This document shows positions 38,455 through 50,530 of a stretch of 64,000 nt of DNA, piece after piece. The position numbers were made by a program, and so were the translations under genes. Positions within the stretch are counted from its first letter, which is position 1, and the number at the start of each line of letters is the position of its first letter. The stretch comes from Atrichornis clamosus. Taxonomy: Eukaryota > Chordata > Aves > Passeriformes > Menuridae. The DNA lies in NCBI GenBank assembly GCA_013400975.1, contig WBMZ01011734.1:137501-201500 (forward strand), given 5' to 3'. The notes under the pieces are model-generated. The model saw nothing but the letters and a program-made list of their open reading frames with translations, made no database searches and was not told where the DNA came from.

Positions 38455-39412
38455 AAACAGAATCACAGCATCATTTAGGCTGGCAGGGACCTCTTGAGAT
38501 TGTCTAGTCCAATCCCATTCGCCAAGAAAGGTCAGCTAGAACAGATTGCCCAGGATCATGTCAGTCAGGCTTTGAATATCTCCACAGATGGAGACTTCAC
38601 GACCTCTCAGTCAACCTGTTACAGCATTTGATCACGCTCGCAATAAAAGAGTTTTTCTGTACTGAATTTCATGGGATTCAGTTTGTGCCAGTTGCTTCCT
38701 GTTGTATCACTGGGCACCACTGAGAAGAGTCTGGCTCCCCCTTCTCCATTCCTCCCTTCAGATATTTATACATGTTGATAACAAATCTCTTCTTCATGCT
38801 GAACAGTTCAAGCTCTTTCAGTATCTCCTCACACAACTGATGCTTCAGTCCTTTGGTGATATTTGTGGTCCTGTGCTGAACTCACTCCAATAATTCCATA
38901 TATTTCTTGTATTGGAGAGTCTAGAACTGGACTCAGATGTTTGACCACTAGAAACTGGACTCAGGTCACCACTAGAACTGGACTCAGATGTTTCACTAGA
39001 ACAATACTGAGATGTTTCACCAGTGCCGAGTAGAGGTGAAGGGATCATCTGTCAACCTGCTGGCAACACTTCCTAATGTAGCCCAAAATACCACTAGTTT
39101 TCTTTGCAACAATGATGCATTGTTGGCTCGTGTTCAACTTGCTGACCATCAATAACCCATGGTCCTTCTCTGCAGAGCTGCCTTTCAGCCAGTTATAGCA
39201 GTGTACTGGTGCCTGGGGTTATTCTTCCTGAGATGCAAGTGCTTACAATTTCCCTTTGTTGAATTTCATGAGACTCCTCCCAGCCCAATTACTCACTCGG
39301 TCTAGGACCCCTTGAATGGAACCTGGTCTACCAGACACTCCTTCCAGTTCTGCATCAGTGAAAATTTGCTGACCTGCACCCTTCCCCATCATCCAAGTCA
39401 GTAATGAAGGGT
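38455..39412 (-). mobile_element. CR1 LINE fragment, minus strand, with internal tandem insertion
   Basis: This CR1 copy of nearly 1 kb runs in minus orientation. Its 3' tail side is at the left ('acagaatcacagcatcattt', 'aggctggcagggacctcttg', 'agattgtctagtccaatccc'). It continues through 'caacctgctggcaacacttc', 'ctaatgtagcccaaaatacc' and 'cattgttggctcgtgttcaa' to ORF2-derived sequence ('aagtgcttacaatttccctt'). The normal order is broken at 38921-39020 by a four-unit tandem repeat. Divergence looks higher than in the copy near 47.4 kb. Open frames at 38702-39048 lie inside it. Confidence 0.88.
38921..39020. repeat. Four-unit tandem repeat within CR1
   Basis: Four imperfect copies of a 24-27 bp unit begin with CTAGA at 38921, 38948, 38972 and 38996; the core is CTAGAACTGGACTCAGATGT. 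The first unit lies where CR1 normally reads 'gaactggacacagtactcca', so the array expanded from CR1's own sequence. It accounts for a run of serine-rich codons in the minus-strand frame at 38845-39048. Confidence 0.85.
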
Positions 39413-42400
39413 TTAAACAGTACTGACAGTATCAGCTCCCCAGGTACCCGCTACTGACTTGCCTCCAAACTGTGGCAGTGAAGCCTGTTTGAAGCAGATT
39501 TTGAGCAGAGTTTTAGTTTCCTCCAAAAGTAGTCTGTGATTCAAATTAAAATCAGTAGTTGAGAAACACCTCGGAATGTGTTTCAACAGTGTAGTATTGT
39601 TCCAAACAAATACAGTTTTTACTTCTCTCTTCATGTAATTAAGCATAAGTACGTTGAATGTAATCTCATTTTTCTCCTATTCTTCATTGTTTGATATCTA
39701 TATTCTGATCAGACTAGTTCATTTAAATTGGAAGTGGCTGTTTCTTCTTATGAGATCACTGTGATGCAACTTTCTAAATTATATAAAAAATATTAATTGT
39801 ACAAGAACATTTCAGGATTTATAATGGCAAGTCTGAAATAATCCTGTCAAATGTAATATATAAATGAAAAGATCTATTGAAGAATAAAATAACCAAGACC
39901 GTACAATTCCAAAACAGTGAAATCCTATTTTAATAGATTTAAGGGAACCACAAAAATCATGTTTCCATGACCACCTTGATGAATTATTTTCTCTCCTAGT
40001 AGCCTAGTAGTAATCACAGTTCCTGCACTGTAATTCTTCTAAGTTTCTTATGCTTCCACTGTTTCTTAGGTTCCTTAACCTCAACTTTCCCTTGCACAAC
40101 TTCCTAATTTTTCAGCATTCCCCAGAGAAGATCTACAAGAGAGAATTTATGATGTGAGATTTTTAGGGGAGAGGGACACATCTCATGAACTCTGGTCTGT
40201 GTGGACATCAACCGGCTGCGGAGTGATGACTGATCCCCTCTGTCCTGTCCCTGCTCAGGTTGGGTGTACCTCTGCACAGCTCAACATAAGCAGTGAAAAA
40301 TCTTATACCAAGCTGAAAACCAGTTGCCTGAGGGAACATAAGATAATCAGATTTCCATAGGAAATATAATTGAGACAAGAAAACTTGCTTTGTTGATTTT
40401 CATATTTAATTACAAATGTAATTTCTATTTTGTGTGAAATGTCCTCAGAACTAATGTTTTACAAGAGTGACTCCCATACTGCAGCAAAATTTTGTGTCTT
40501 TATAACTTTGGAAGACACAGGGTAGCAGGGTCCAATGTACATGCTGCAGGCATTATTGCTGCTGCTAAATGTTATGTGGTTACTTTTGTAGTAGGGATGG
40601 GATTGAGACCTCCAACTCATTTCACAATATACTATTGAATACCCATCAGCTGAAGCAAATTTCAGTCAGTAGCAACCCGAAATGCAATTGAACTTAATGA
40701 CCTAGAGGTGAAAGGCTCTGTATCTCATTACCACTTCCCTAAACCTTCCAGTCCCGGAGTATTTTCTTCAGCCTTTTGAAAAGAAACATCTATTGTACAG
40801 ACATAACTGCTGCCGAGTATCTTACTCATTTAACTTTAGATTGTTGAGTTTCATTATTGTTTGTTCCTTTGTCTCAAACTGAATCATTTTCTATGAATCA
40901 GATAAAAGACTATCATTATAATATCATTTATGAAGGCTACATAATTGTAGCTTTTCTAACTAAATCTTTGAAATAGTGCATTTCTTTTCTCACTAAATAC
41001 TAATTTATTTCCAGATGTGACTATTACATTATTCTGTTTATTTCTCAAGGAAATCCTTTTTAAGTATAGAGCCTCTGTATTTTTCTATGAGTAGCTGAAC
41101 TGTTCATTAGCTTTAACCTAAAATGATTTTTCTGAGATACACTTTAAAAAAGTATTTTTTGTATTCAGGCAATTTTTTCAAATAAACTTCTGGTTTTAAA
41201 AATATAAGGGAAGATATTTATTTATTTTATACTTGACCTAAACAAACCCCAAAGTTTGCTATAAAAAATATATTTTCAGTGCATTTATATAACCTGTTAG
41301 TGTTCATCAGTTAGAAGTAATTTAGGCACCATTAAACTAAAATATCAAAGACCTAGGAATATTTTTTCCCTCCAAGAAATAAGTTTGCATCCTGAAAAGT
41401 GAAAGACAATAATACAAATCATTACTACTGCTGAACAAAATTATTTTGTCTCACCCCTTAAGATTTCAGATATATTAATCAAGGTGAATACTTGCTATAG
41501 TGAGCCAAAGTGAGTCAAAGCAATTATGTAGTGACTAAAAATCCTACTTGGAAAAATATTAAAATATTTAGGGTAAATGTTTGTGTTCATCCCTTTTCAG
41601 AAAATTAAAAAAAAAAAATCTGTGCTTGACTTAACTTCCACAAGATTCTCAAACTACTAAGCCAGAAACATGTTCTTTAAAAGACTATAAGGAGTGGGAG
41701 GTCACACAGAACAAGATGCCTGGCAGCTGGAGAGCCCCCCTACCAATGAACATTGGCACTAGAGGCTCCTTTGAGCCAGGAACAATTCTAATGCAAGTGC
41801 TAAATTCACCAGCACGTCCCTTTTTTCCTTTTAAAAATAAAGGAAAAAACCACCACTTCCATTTCAGAGAGAGATAGACATACACATTTGCATATATGGT
41901 CAACAGAAATTATCTTAAAATCACTGTATATTATATATGTGTATATTTTAGAGAATTAGGTACGCAAAAGCCTCCCTTAAAAGAGGAACAAATGGGAAGG
42001 AAAAAAGTATTTGTAATTTGTTTTTTCATTTCCTTTTCTTCTTACTAAGTTAACATCACTATCATTTATCTCAAAAAGATTTGATTGACTTGAAACCTTC
42101 ATATCTCTATAAAATCCTTTAGATATAATTTTTAATAAATATTTAGAATGACCATGTATAAAATATGAAAATGAAAATTCTCTTTTTTCCCAAACATTTT
42201 AAAATGCTTTTAAATATGGTTATACTGGTTTTCCAAGACCTCCTTGCCTCTATAATCAGCAAGACCTTCATTCAGAAGATCATTTAATGCTCAACAAGAG
42301 GTAAAAAATAGTATTTTCATTTTCCTTCAGAGTGAAGATATGTAAGAGCCTGTATTGATAAACTATCTGCAGAGAGTTAAATTATGTGAAAGAGTCCTTC

Positions 42401-45009
42401 TAAGACACAAGAATGCAATATCGAATTTTTCATGAAATACCTGTAATGCTGAACAACAGTCCTACTGAAATAACTGTACCTTTGTTTGCAATTCTGCCAG
42501 CAATGTCAAGAATTCAATGTGCCTTTTCCATGAACTGCCCTCTCATCCATGAAAGTGGGCCCTTGTGAACAGAGCTGAGATTTTTAGGAAAGGGAAACTT
42601 GTACAGCCATCATCTGTACTGTAACTACTTTGTTGATTGGTAGAAAACTTTAGTTTCAATCAAAGCTGTTAATCCGGGCTGTTCCTCAAACATTACATTA
42701 CCGTTCTTTTTTTTCTTAAGCTATTTTTATTAGCCCTTATGTTTATAAAAGTGCTCAACCATTTTTTAAGTTGCAATAAAAATAGCAGGCACCACAAGAT
42801 GGAAAACAGGAAAGGAAAATATATCCCACCCAAAAGAAGAATTTCTTATAAGTCAATCAATGCAATAAAAATTATAGGAATTTTCGTCCAAGGGGGTTTA
42901 ATTTGCCATGTATTTTAAACATTGAGGCTTGTTAGCGAGTATGGTTTTGGGGAGAAGAATGAAGGACTACAATACATAACATATTTGAAGAATGAAAGTG
43001 GTTTCAGACCCTCAGGCATGGGAAGTTCCGATATTGTATTTTTTCCCCTACTCCATTACCATTATTTATTTATTTGATATTAAAGTACCACATATAGAAA
43101 ATTGAAACAGAATGCAAAATGTCTGTTGTAGACTGCCCAATTTCTACAGGGTTTAGTTCTCTGTAGGTGACATTTTTCTCTCCGCATACAGACAGTCCTT
43201 ATGTGATGGTTCCATCTTTCATATTCCCTTACCCTTTCTTTTCATCAAGGAATACAGACAAGCCTTCCTTCCTTTTTTTAAATTCTTCGGGGATCTGCTT
43301 TGCCTTAATTTATACCAGACAACCTCTGAGTCCCATGTTGCAGTTAGTAGCATCCAGGTCAAGCAGAGCTTGACTGGACTCTTGCTGGATCTCAGAAAAA
43401 CAGTAATGATTTGTCTGAAGGATCACTGCAGATTGTAGAAAAATGTATTAAAATCTTGGATGAATCCTCTGCTTGTGATGAAAAAGTGCTGCTTTTGTCA
43501 GCACTGATTTATCAAAGAATGGGGTTTAGGCTGGGGGTTTTTTTTGAGAATATATTACCTGAATTGAGGAGAAAATTCAATATTGTTCAAAATATTTTTA
43601 ATACAAATTAACTTGCACATAAGAACATTTCCAGGGAGTATTAAGAGGTAAGTGGATAAAGACTGTGGTAATGCTGAGGTAATGGCAATAACAAGGATCT
43701 GATAAAAGAGGACAAAGTTTAAGTTAAAGGGATCTGAGTATGTAGGTAAAAAAAAAAAAGAGAAATGTAATAAGATGACAGGAAGATAAAGAAGGAAAAG
43801 GGGAACAGTTGAGAATTTTGTGGATGATAGCTCCTTCCAGCTCTAACTCCCTTTTCATGAGCGTCCTCTTGGGGGAGGAGGACAGGAATGGTGTGGGAAT
43901 GATGTGCTATCCCTTTAGATATTCCTGGTCTCACTGTTGTGAGATAAGTCCTCTTTCTTCTCTCCCCAGTAATTTGAAGACTCACTTCTTCTAAACAAGT
44001 ATGAACATATCACTTTCCTTATCTACAATGTATGAAGAGATTTTTTCTGGTCTGTCCGTTTTGAATGTCCCCTTCTACTCACACATAATTTGGGATACCA
44101 GGAGCTGCTGAATACTGTTTGAACAGATCTTAGTGACATCCCAACACAGAAGTCATCACTGCTCCTCTATGTAGGCAAAACATGCAACTGGTGTAGAAAC
44201 TGATACGTAGTTAAAGAACAAAAAAATATAAAAAGTTTTATAGGTTCTCCATTTCTGTAATTAGGCAGATAAATAGCAAAATCTAATGAAAGAACAGAAA
44301 TAGCTCAACACTTTGAGAGCTTTTTTTTTATATCCGTATTCTTTTTGTGTTATTTGTTGAAGAGAAATAGCTCCCTTAAAGTTTCTTTCTTTGAAAATAT
44401 CAATATTTCATATGATGTACCCACTATTTATTGAAATTTTCATGAAATTTGAGGTGATTGAAGTGAACATAGAAAATTCACAATATGTTTTGAAACTCAT
44501 CTGATGCAAAGGCTCCTGAGACACAACTCTCAGCTTCCTTCAAGCATCTCTTAAGGTTGCCAATTCCATTTTGTTAGTTTTTGATCTTTCATACCTGCAC
44601 GCACTTTTGGAATCAAGCTAAAGCTATTTAAGTGTTCATCTTTAGAAGCAGTTTCTCATCATGAAGACAGCCTGTTGTCCCAGGTGCAAAGTCATACCAT
44701 CTGAGGTAATACCTTATTTCTGTGATTTAGTAGACCTTTTTTGTTAATAACCTTTCTATACATATTATCTTTGCCATGTCAATAGCTTTTGCAATATGAT
44801 GAGCAACACAAAAAATAGATAATAATGTCTTTTGGTTTTACAATGCCCCACATATACATCCATTGCAGTATTTTGATATGTCCTGTTTTTCTTATATTTG
44901 CCTATTGTGCCGAAATGAAGAAGGTATTTAGGGGTAACCATGTTCATAAAGGGAAAAACAGCAAATAAGGAGAGGAAGAGGAGGATAAAAAGAGAGTGAG
45001 AAATAGTAA
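39413..45009. other. Non-coding DNA, no gene seen
   Basis: AT-rich unique sequence with A-runs (about 41607 and 43750). The one stretch that reads like protein is 43351-43608, listed separately. A GC-richer piece at 40150-40340 contains a frame and an acceptor-like 'cctgctcag' but nothing recognisable. Confidence 0.5.
43351..43608 (+). other. Coding-like open stretch, possibly an exon remnant
   Basis: In one frame the sequence is open from 43351 to a stop at 43609. The middle reads like real protein: SEGSLQIVEKCIKILDESS followed by CDEKVLLLSALIYQRMG, an alternation of amphipathic helices as in repeat-helix folds. Possible acceptors lie at ccag (to 43356) and ctcag (to 43395), but neither has a good pyrimidine tract, and no donor sits where the protein-like part stops near 43530. 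After that the frame turns AT-rich. It may be an eroded exon, a processed fragment, or chance. Confidence 0.22.
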
Positions 45010-45617
45010 AGGCATCACCATGTGAGAGAAGAAGGGGGAGCAGCTGCTTCAGGTGCCAGAGATGGGATTCCCCTGTAGCTCATGGAGAAGACCACACCAG
45101 AGCAGATACCCATACTGCATGCCATGAAGCAGCTATATGTTTCCTGAGGGAACTGAAGCCTGTGGAGAGACCATGCTGGAGAAGGTTTATCCTGAATAAC
45201 TGAAGTCCATGGGTAAAGGCCACAGTGGAGCAGTGAAAAAGCATACAGAGGAGGAAGCATACAGAGGGAACTGTTATGGATTGACCCCAATCTCCATTTC
45301 TCATCTTCCTGAACTGCTCAGGGAGTGAGAGTAGATCAATTCAGAGTGAAGAAATCAAGTTGAGCCTGGAAGAAGGAGGGAACCAAAGATATTGCTTTAA
45401 TGTTTGTCTTTGTGTCTCACTATTCTTATTCTTTTTAATTGAAAATAACTTAATTTTCTCTAAATTGAATCTGTTTATTCAATGATGGTAATAGATAAGT
45501 GATATTCTTGTCTTTCACCCTGACTTATGAGCTTGCTTGTTCTATTTTTTCCCCTGTCCTGCTGAGAGGTAGAAGTGAGCAAGTGGAAGTTTAACTCTTA
45601 CTTTAACCCACCAAAAT
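45010..45617 (+). mobile_element. Avian endogenous retrovirus LTR (ERVL-like), plus strand
   Basis: The left half holds spaced, related units beginning 'ctgtagctcatggagaag' (45073), 'ctgaagcctgtggagaga' (45153) and 'ctgaagtccatgggtaaa' (45200), each leading to a '(a)gtggagcag' type ending. This variable-number pattern is typical of a bird LTR family. Then come 'ggattgaccccaatctcca', 'gttgagcctggaagaagga', 'ttgaaaataacttaattttc' (decayed poly(A) signal), 'aatgatggtaatagataagt' and 'ttttttcccctgtcctgctg', ending near 'taacccaccaaaa' at 45617. Block order matches the family in plus orientation. It has no adjoining viral genes, so it is a solo or partial LTR. Confidence 0.72.
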
Positions 45618-47377
45618 TATGCAAGTTACTCGCAAGTCTGTCTATGATTATTATTACTACTGATGAATGGGGCATTCCTTGGTTCTGCTGGACATTTTTC
45701 ATTTCTCAGTGTTGTTGGTAGGAGCTGGAGATAGTCTACACTTCTGAAGAGTAAGTTAAGGGAACTTCGAAAGTGTTGACATTATGTATGAAGTGCTCAT
45801 AATATTTTGTAAATTGTTTAATCAAAACTTGTTGCTCTGCACTTAGACCACATCAGTAAGTTTGAACTATTCCTGTTTATCTACAATCTATGTTTTCAAG
45901 TTCTTCTTGATGAAGTCCTCTCAGTGATCTACAGCTTCTACAAGAGAAATTAATTTCCAAAAGGATTCTCTGAAGACAATATATTTCATTTAGCTGATTA
46001 TCATCCATTGCCTTCCATAAGTCAGCATTGCCCTCCTTGGTTGTTTTCTCGGTTGTCTTTTGCTCTGTCTAGTAGTCAAAGCTTCTGTGGTGTTCTGGTA
46101 CTACAGTACACAGTTGATGCTTACTTTCCTCTGATAGCTAAGGAAAAAAAATATTACTGTAAGAGTTAATATACCTTGTGAACAGGAAAAAAAAGTGATT
46201 TTGGATGCTTTTAGGTTGGTTTCACCATACAAGGTAAAAAATATCTCAAAACTACATTTTCATTAAATTGTTCACAGAATGTCCATAGCATTCAAAGGAA
46301 AACTTTATAACCCTTGACCTTACTCTTTGTTGTTATGATATAAAGTATAATTCTTTACTGGCATTATTTTATTGGATTTTAGGATACCATTAGGATACCA
46401 GCTGCAAAAGCAGCTGTTTCATTGCCTCAAGTAGCATAAGCCACATTGCTTGCAGTGGTTTTTTGCAGTTTAATTAGTATGCTGCTGTGCTGTTTTTAGT
46501 GGCATGCTGCTACGGTACCTTTAATTGAAATCTTTCTCTTATGACTATAATAATTATATCACCCTGATGCCTTTAATCTGGCACCATTATATAGCATGTG
46601 GCTGTGCCACATTAACTTCTTAATATTAATCATTTGGATTAGCACCAAGGGATAACCCAGAAGTAAGAAACACACTGGCTCCTCAGTTGGAGTATTTTCT
46701 GTAAGGCCATGAATGTATGCCTATGGCACACTCAAAATATCAGGATAAGTACCTTTATGTTACGACTATGTTTTTAAAAATCTTGGAGTAATGTATCTAC
46801 TTGGTTTTTCCTAAACTTTCCCTATCCCAGAAATTCTCCTCATTTATATTTCAGTGTCATGGGCTAGTAAATGCATGCAAATTACTCTTTTATCAGTCCT
46901 TTTGGATATATCACAAAATACCAAATTCTTTGTACAAAAGTTAACATATCCTTTGCATATTTTTCTCTTTATTTTAATGTACTATCTCAGTGCTATGGAG
47001 GGCATTCTAAAAACAAAAACAAAAACAAAAAAGCACAAACAAACAATCAAAATCCACCAAAACCCCATGGTTTTTATGGATCTAGTAGCTGGAGAAAGGA
47101 ATTAATGCTATTTTATACAGTAAAAGTATACGTACTATTTCAGAATAATACAGTGTACAGTTGAGGAGGACTGTCCTACTTCTGAAAACAGATGATTCTC
47201 TTTATAAGTCTATGTTCCCTACCTATTTAGTGCTAAGAATTGCAAAAGGGAGTGTCTGTGAGAGGTCTTGTAACGGATGAAATCCAATCAGTTAACATAC
47301 ATCCTAACAAAACTGAAGGTGAAGTTGCTGTATTGGAGGATGCAACAAGAAGAAACAGCAGTGTTGATATATTTTAT
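45618..47377. other. Non-coding DNA, no gene seen
   Basis: AT-rich unique sequence. The only feature is an A-rich simple repeat of AAAAAC units at 47009-47045. Two overlapping frames at 46854-47164 run through that repeat and are not genes. Confidence 0.55.
47009..47045. repeat. A-rich AAAAAC simple repeat
   Basis: Three to four AAAAAC units degrade to the right into CAAACAAAC. Confidence 0.85.
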
Positions 47378-48478
47378 AGAATCATTGAATGATTAAAGTT
47401 GTAAGGGACCTGAAAGACCGTCTAGCTCCAAGCCTCCTGCTGTGGGTGGGGGACCCTCCACTAGACTAGGCTACTCAAAACCCCATCCAGCCCGGCCTTG
47501 AATACCTCCAGGAATGAGATGTCCATAACTTCTCTGGGCCAACCTGTTCCAGTGCCTCACCACCCTCACAGTAAAGAATTTCTTCCTCATATCTAAGCAA
47601 AATCTACCCTTCTTCAGCTTAGGGCCATTCCCCTTTTTCTTATCATTACATGCTCTTGTGAAAAGTCCCTCCTCAGCTCTCTTGTAAGATCCCTTTAGGT
47701 ACTGGAAGGCTGATATAAAGTCTCCCTAGAGCCTTTTCATCTCCATTCTGAACAGCCCTAACTCTCTCAACCTGCCTTCAAGGGAGAGGTGCTACAGCCC
47801 TCTGATCATCCTCATGGCCCTGTTCTGGACTCACTCTAACAGGTCCGTGTCTTTCTTATGCTGGGGGCCCCAACATGCGGCACTCCAGGTGGGCCTTCCC
47901 AGTTGCAGAGTAGAGGGGAAGAATCACCTCCCTTGACCTGCTGGTCACACTTGTTTTAATGCAGCCCAAGGTGTGACTGACTTTCTGGGCTGCCAGTGTG
48001 CATTGCTGAGTCATGTTGGGCTTCTCGTCTATGAACATACCCAAGTCTTTCTCCCCAGGGCTAGTCTGGATCTATTCCCTGCCCAGCCTGTACTTGTGCT
48101 TGGGATTGCCCTGACCCAGGTGCAGGACCTTGCACTTGGCCTTATCGAAATTCATGACGTTCACACTTCTCAAGCCTGTCAAGGTCTCTCTGGATGGCAT
48201 CCCTTCCCTGCAGTGTTTTGGCCACACCACACAGCTTGGTGTCTTCAGCAGACTTGCTGAAGGTGCACTCAGTCCCACTGTCCATGTAACTGACAAATGT
48301 TAAAAAGTGTTGGTCCCAACACTGACCCCTGAGGAATACCAAGTGTCACTGCTCTCCACTCGGAGCTGTTGATCTCAACTCTTGGAGCATGACCATCCAG
48401 CCAACTCCTTATCAACCAAGTGCCCCATCTGTTAAATTTATATCTTTCCAATTTAGAGACAAGGATGTTGTGCATTTG
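47378..48478 (-). mobile_element. CR1 LINE, minus strand, with degraded reverse transcriptase
   Basis: This is the longest CR1 copy, about 1.1 kb. The 3' tail is at the left ('agaatcattgaatgattaaa'). Going right, the antisense reads 'cggccttgaatacctccagg', 'ggtactggaaggctgatata' and 'ttctggactcactctaacag', then decayed ORF2. In broken minus-strand frames one sees the reverse-transcriptase blocks MHNILVSKLERY, then the motif GIPQGSVLGP (near 48320-48360), then the catalytic region as KSAEDTKL where the family has KFADDTKL, then KAKCKVLHLGQGNP and SREVILPLYSA. Frameshifts separate the pieces and the catalytic Phe and one Asp are changed, so the enzyme is dead. The copy is 5'-truncated within the reverse transcriptase. 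Confidence 0.93.
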
Positions 48479-49135
48479 AATTATCAGCTCATTTTTTGCT
48501 ACAATTGCAAAACTGCAGTGTCTCAAATCTCCACCTTTAATTGAATGGTCACAGTATTACAATTCAGGAGTGCTTTTTCCTGACAAACACACTGTATTTC
48601 TCTGTTTCAGATATGAAGTTCCACATCATAGCATATATGTCTTACCTATAAGATGGATTGCTTCAACATGCTTATATTAATAATGGATATCTAAATTGGG
48701 GTATTATCTGGCGATCTGCTAAGTATTATTGATCTTTTATAACACCTGTTTTCATTTCTATGAGTTGCACTAGTTTTCTATTGGTTTCTATAAAGATTTT
48801 GTTGCTATCAAAGTGGCTGAACTAATGCTCTGAACAACCTCTGGTTGCAACTATGACACATCTCTCTTTACTCTGAAATAAATTCAGATCTTGTGTGTCA
48901 TAACAGCCTTGGAATAATTTTTCAGTTATCTGGAAAAAATTTGCAGTAGTACAAGTTGATCCACATCTTACTCTGCAATCCCAGATTTTTGAGCAGAAAT
49001 TTGAGTAGTAGGATTTCTCTCTGGAAGTAAGTAGTTGGGATTTCAAGATATGTTCTGTTACATGCCTTGCTACTCTGTGCCAGCCATGAAATAAGTAACT
49101 GAGTAAGTTTTTCAAGAGTTGAAGAAGTCAGAACT
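48479..49135. other. Unique spacer between two opposing CR1 copies
   Basis: AT-rich sequence with no repeat or gene that I recognise. It would be the loop between the two inverted CR1 segments. The minus-strand frame at 48822-49115 has no family match. Confidence 0.5.
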
Positions 49136-49683
49136 GTTGAGGTTTGTAAGTAGCTCTGCAGAGAAAGACCTGGGGGTCCTGGTGGACAAAAAGCTGTCCA
49201 TGAGCCAGCAGCACGTCGCTGTGGCCAAGAAGGCCAATGGTATCCTGGGGTGCATTAAGATGAGCCTTGCCAGCAGGGCGAGGGAGGTGATCCTGCCCCT
49301 CTTCTCAGCACTGGTGAGGCCACATCTGGAGTGCTTTATCCAGAACTGGACTCCCCAGTACAAGAGATACGTGGAGATCTTGAAGTGCGTCCTGCAGAGG
49401 ACTACAAAGATGATGATCTCATTTACGAGGAAAGAAGACTGAGAGGGGATCATATAAATGTCTACAAGCATCTGAAGGTTTGGTGCCAAGAAGATGGAGC
49501 CAGGCTCTTCTCAGTGGTGTCAAGTAATAGTATGAGAGGAAATGGGCAGAAAGTGAAACACATGAAGTTCCATCTGAACATAAGAACTTCTTTACTGTGT
49601 GGGTGACCAAGGTTTCCCACAGAGGTTGTAGAGTCTCCTCTGGAAATATTCCAAAGCTGTCTGGACACAATCCTGAGGTAATG
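49136..49683 (+). mobile_element. CR1 LINE fragment, plus strand, interrupted by an LTR
   Basis: A plus-strand CR1 starts in the ORF2 C-terminal region: the frame from 49119 shows SSSAEKDLGVLVDKKLSMSQ, then [20 protein letters not shown] and [15 protein letters not shown], close to the family pattern and open over about 100 codons, so this copy seems relatively young. It continues through 'ccatctgaacataagaactt' to 'ggacacaatcctgaggtaat'. There the CR1 text stops. The usual remainder with 'gttggac...gtcccttccaac' and the ATTCT tail does not appear, either here or after the LTR. Confidence 0.9.
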
Positions 49684-50530
49684 TGTCGTGAGAAAAATAA
49701 TGCACTTTTGGTTCCTTGCTTTGAGTTTTATCAGGTTATGCAATAGACACTTGCCTGCACACCTACAAAGGAACACAGAGAGATTGTGGCAGGTTGGGGT
49801 AATCCAAATAGTAATCTGCTGGGATATTAGGCAACAAAAGACCTGTCTCCACAAGCCCAGAGGAGCACAGAGATACATGACTGGGCAGGGTAATCCAAAG
49901 AACCAGGTGAAAGAGATAAAGTCTCTGCCTCACCCCTCCAAAGGCCTTCCCAGGGGACACTCAGCACTATAAAACCGTGGAACACTCAGCACCAGCAGGC
50001 AGACAAAAGGCTTTCCGGGCCACCTCACTGATCAAAGGGGTTACTACCTAGGGGTGTTGTACATATTGTGGGATGCATGCTGGGAAGAGTATTTGGTATT
50101 TGGGGAGTCTTTATAATTGTTTGCTTAAGGAAATGACCAAGGCTAGGGAAAGAGAGAGATTAAGATGGTTTGGGGAGGAAAAAGCAGGAAAATAGAGGGT
50201 TAATTGGATAATTAGGGCCGGTCCTGTGTGGACAATTGCCTGGTTAATACACTTGCCTCTCTGTGTCCTGTCCCTCATCACTGCAGTCTGTCCTGTCTTC
50301 TCAATGAACTCCACTTCTCTTTTCCAGGGCTGACTGTTCTCTGTGTATGTGTGAGTGCATGGGATAAGTGCCAGCCACAGGAGACATTGGTCAGAGGGTC
50401 CGTGTGTTTAGGGCTCCAGTGACTAGAGCACGTGAGGCTCCATTTATCTGTGTGTGTGCACTATCGAAACCAGAATTGGTGAGCAGGATAACTGCCCCGG
50501 GAGCCGTGTCTGTCTCTGAAGGTAAGGAAC
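49684..50530 (+). mobile_element. Endogenous retrovirus LTR (plus strand) with leader-like end
   Basis: The element begins TGTCGTG at 49684, a start shared by bird LTRs, inside a CR1. An imperfect direct repeat (49770-49808 and 49862-49899, ending in 'gtaatccaaa') resembles a duplicated enhancer. TATAAAA lies at 49968-49974 and an AATACA poly(A)-signal variant at 50246-50251, followed by a TGT-rich U5-like stretch. After 'atcgaaaccagaat', TGGTGAGCAGGA at 50477 is in the right place for a tRNA primer-binding site, and 'gaaggtaagg' near 50519 looks like a leader splice donor. Thus the LTR proper may end near 50472, with a stub of internal leader. No gag, pol or env can be read. The tRNA and family are not identified. 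Confidence 0.6.
49968..49974 (+). promoter_or_regulatory. LTR TATA box
   Basis: TATAAAA lies downstream of the repeated enhancer-like units and about 275 bp before the poly(A)-signal variant. Its place in the element supports plus-strand orientation. Confidence 0.5.

Noticed and set aside
48822..49115. 97-codon minus-strand frame in the CR1 spacer
   Set aside because: No family match or regulatory context.
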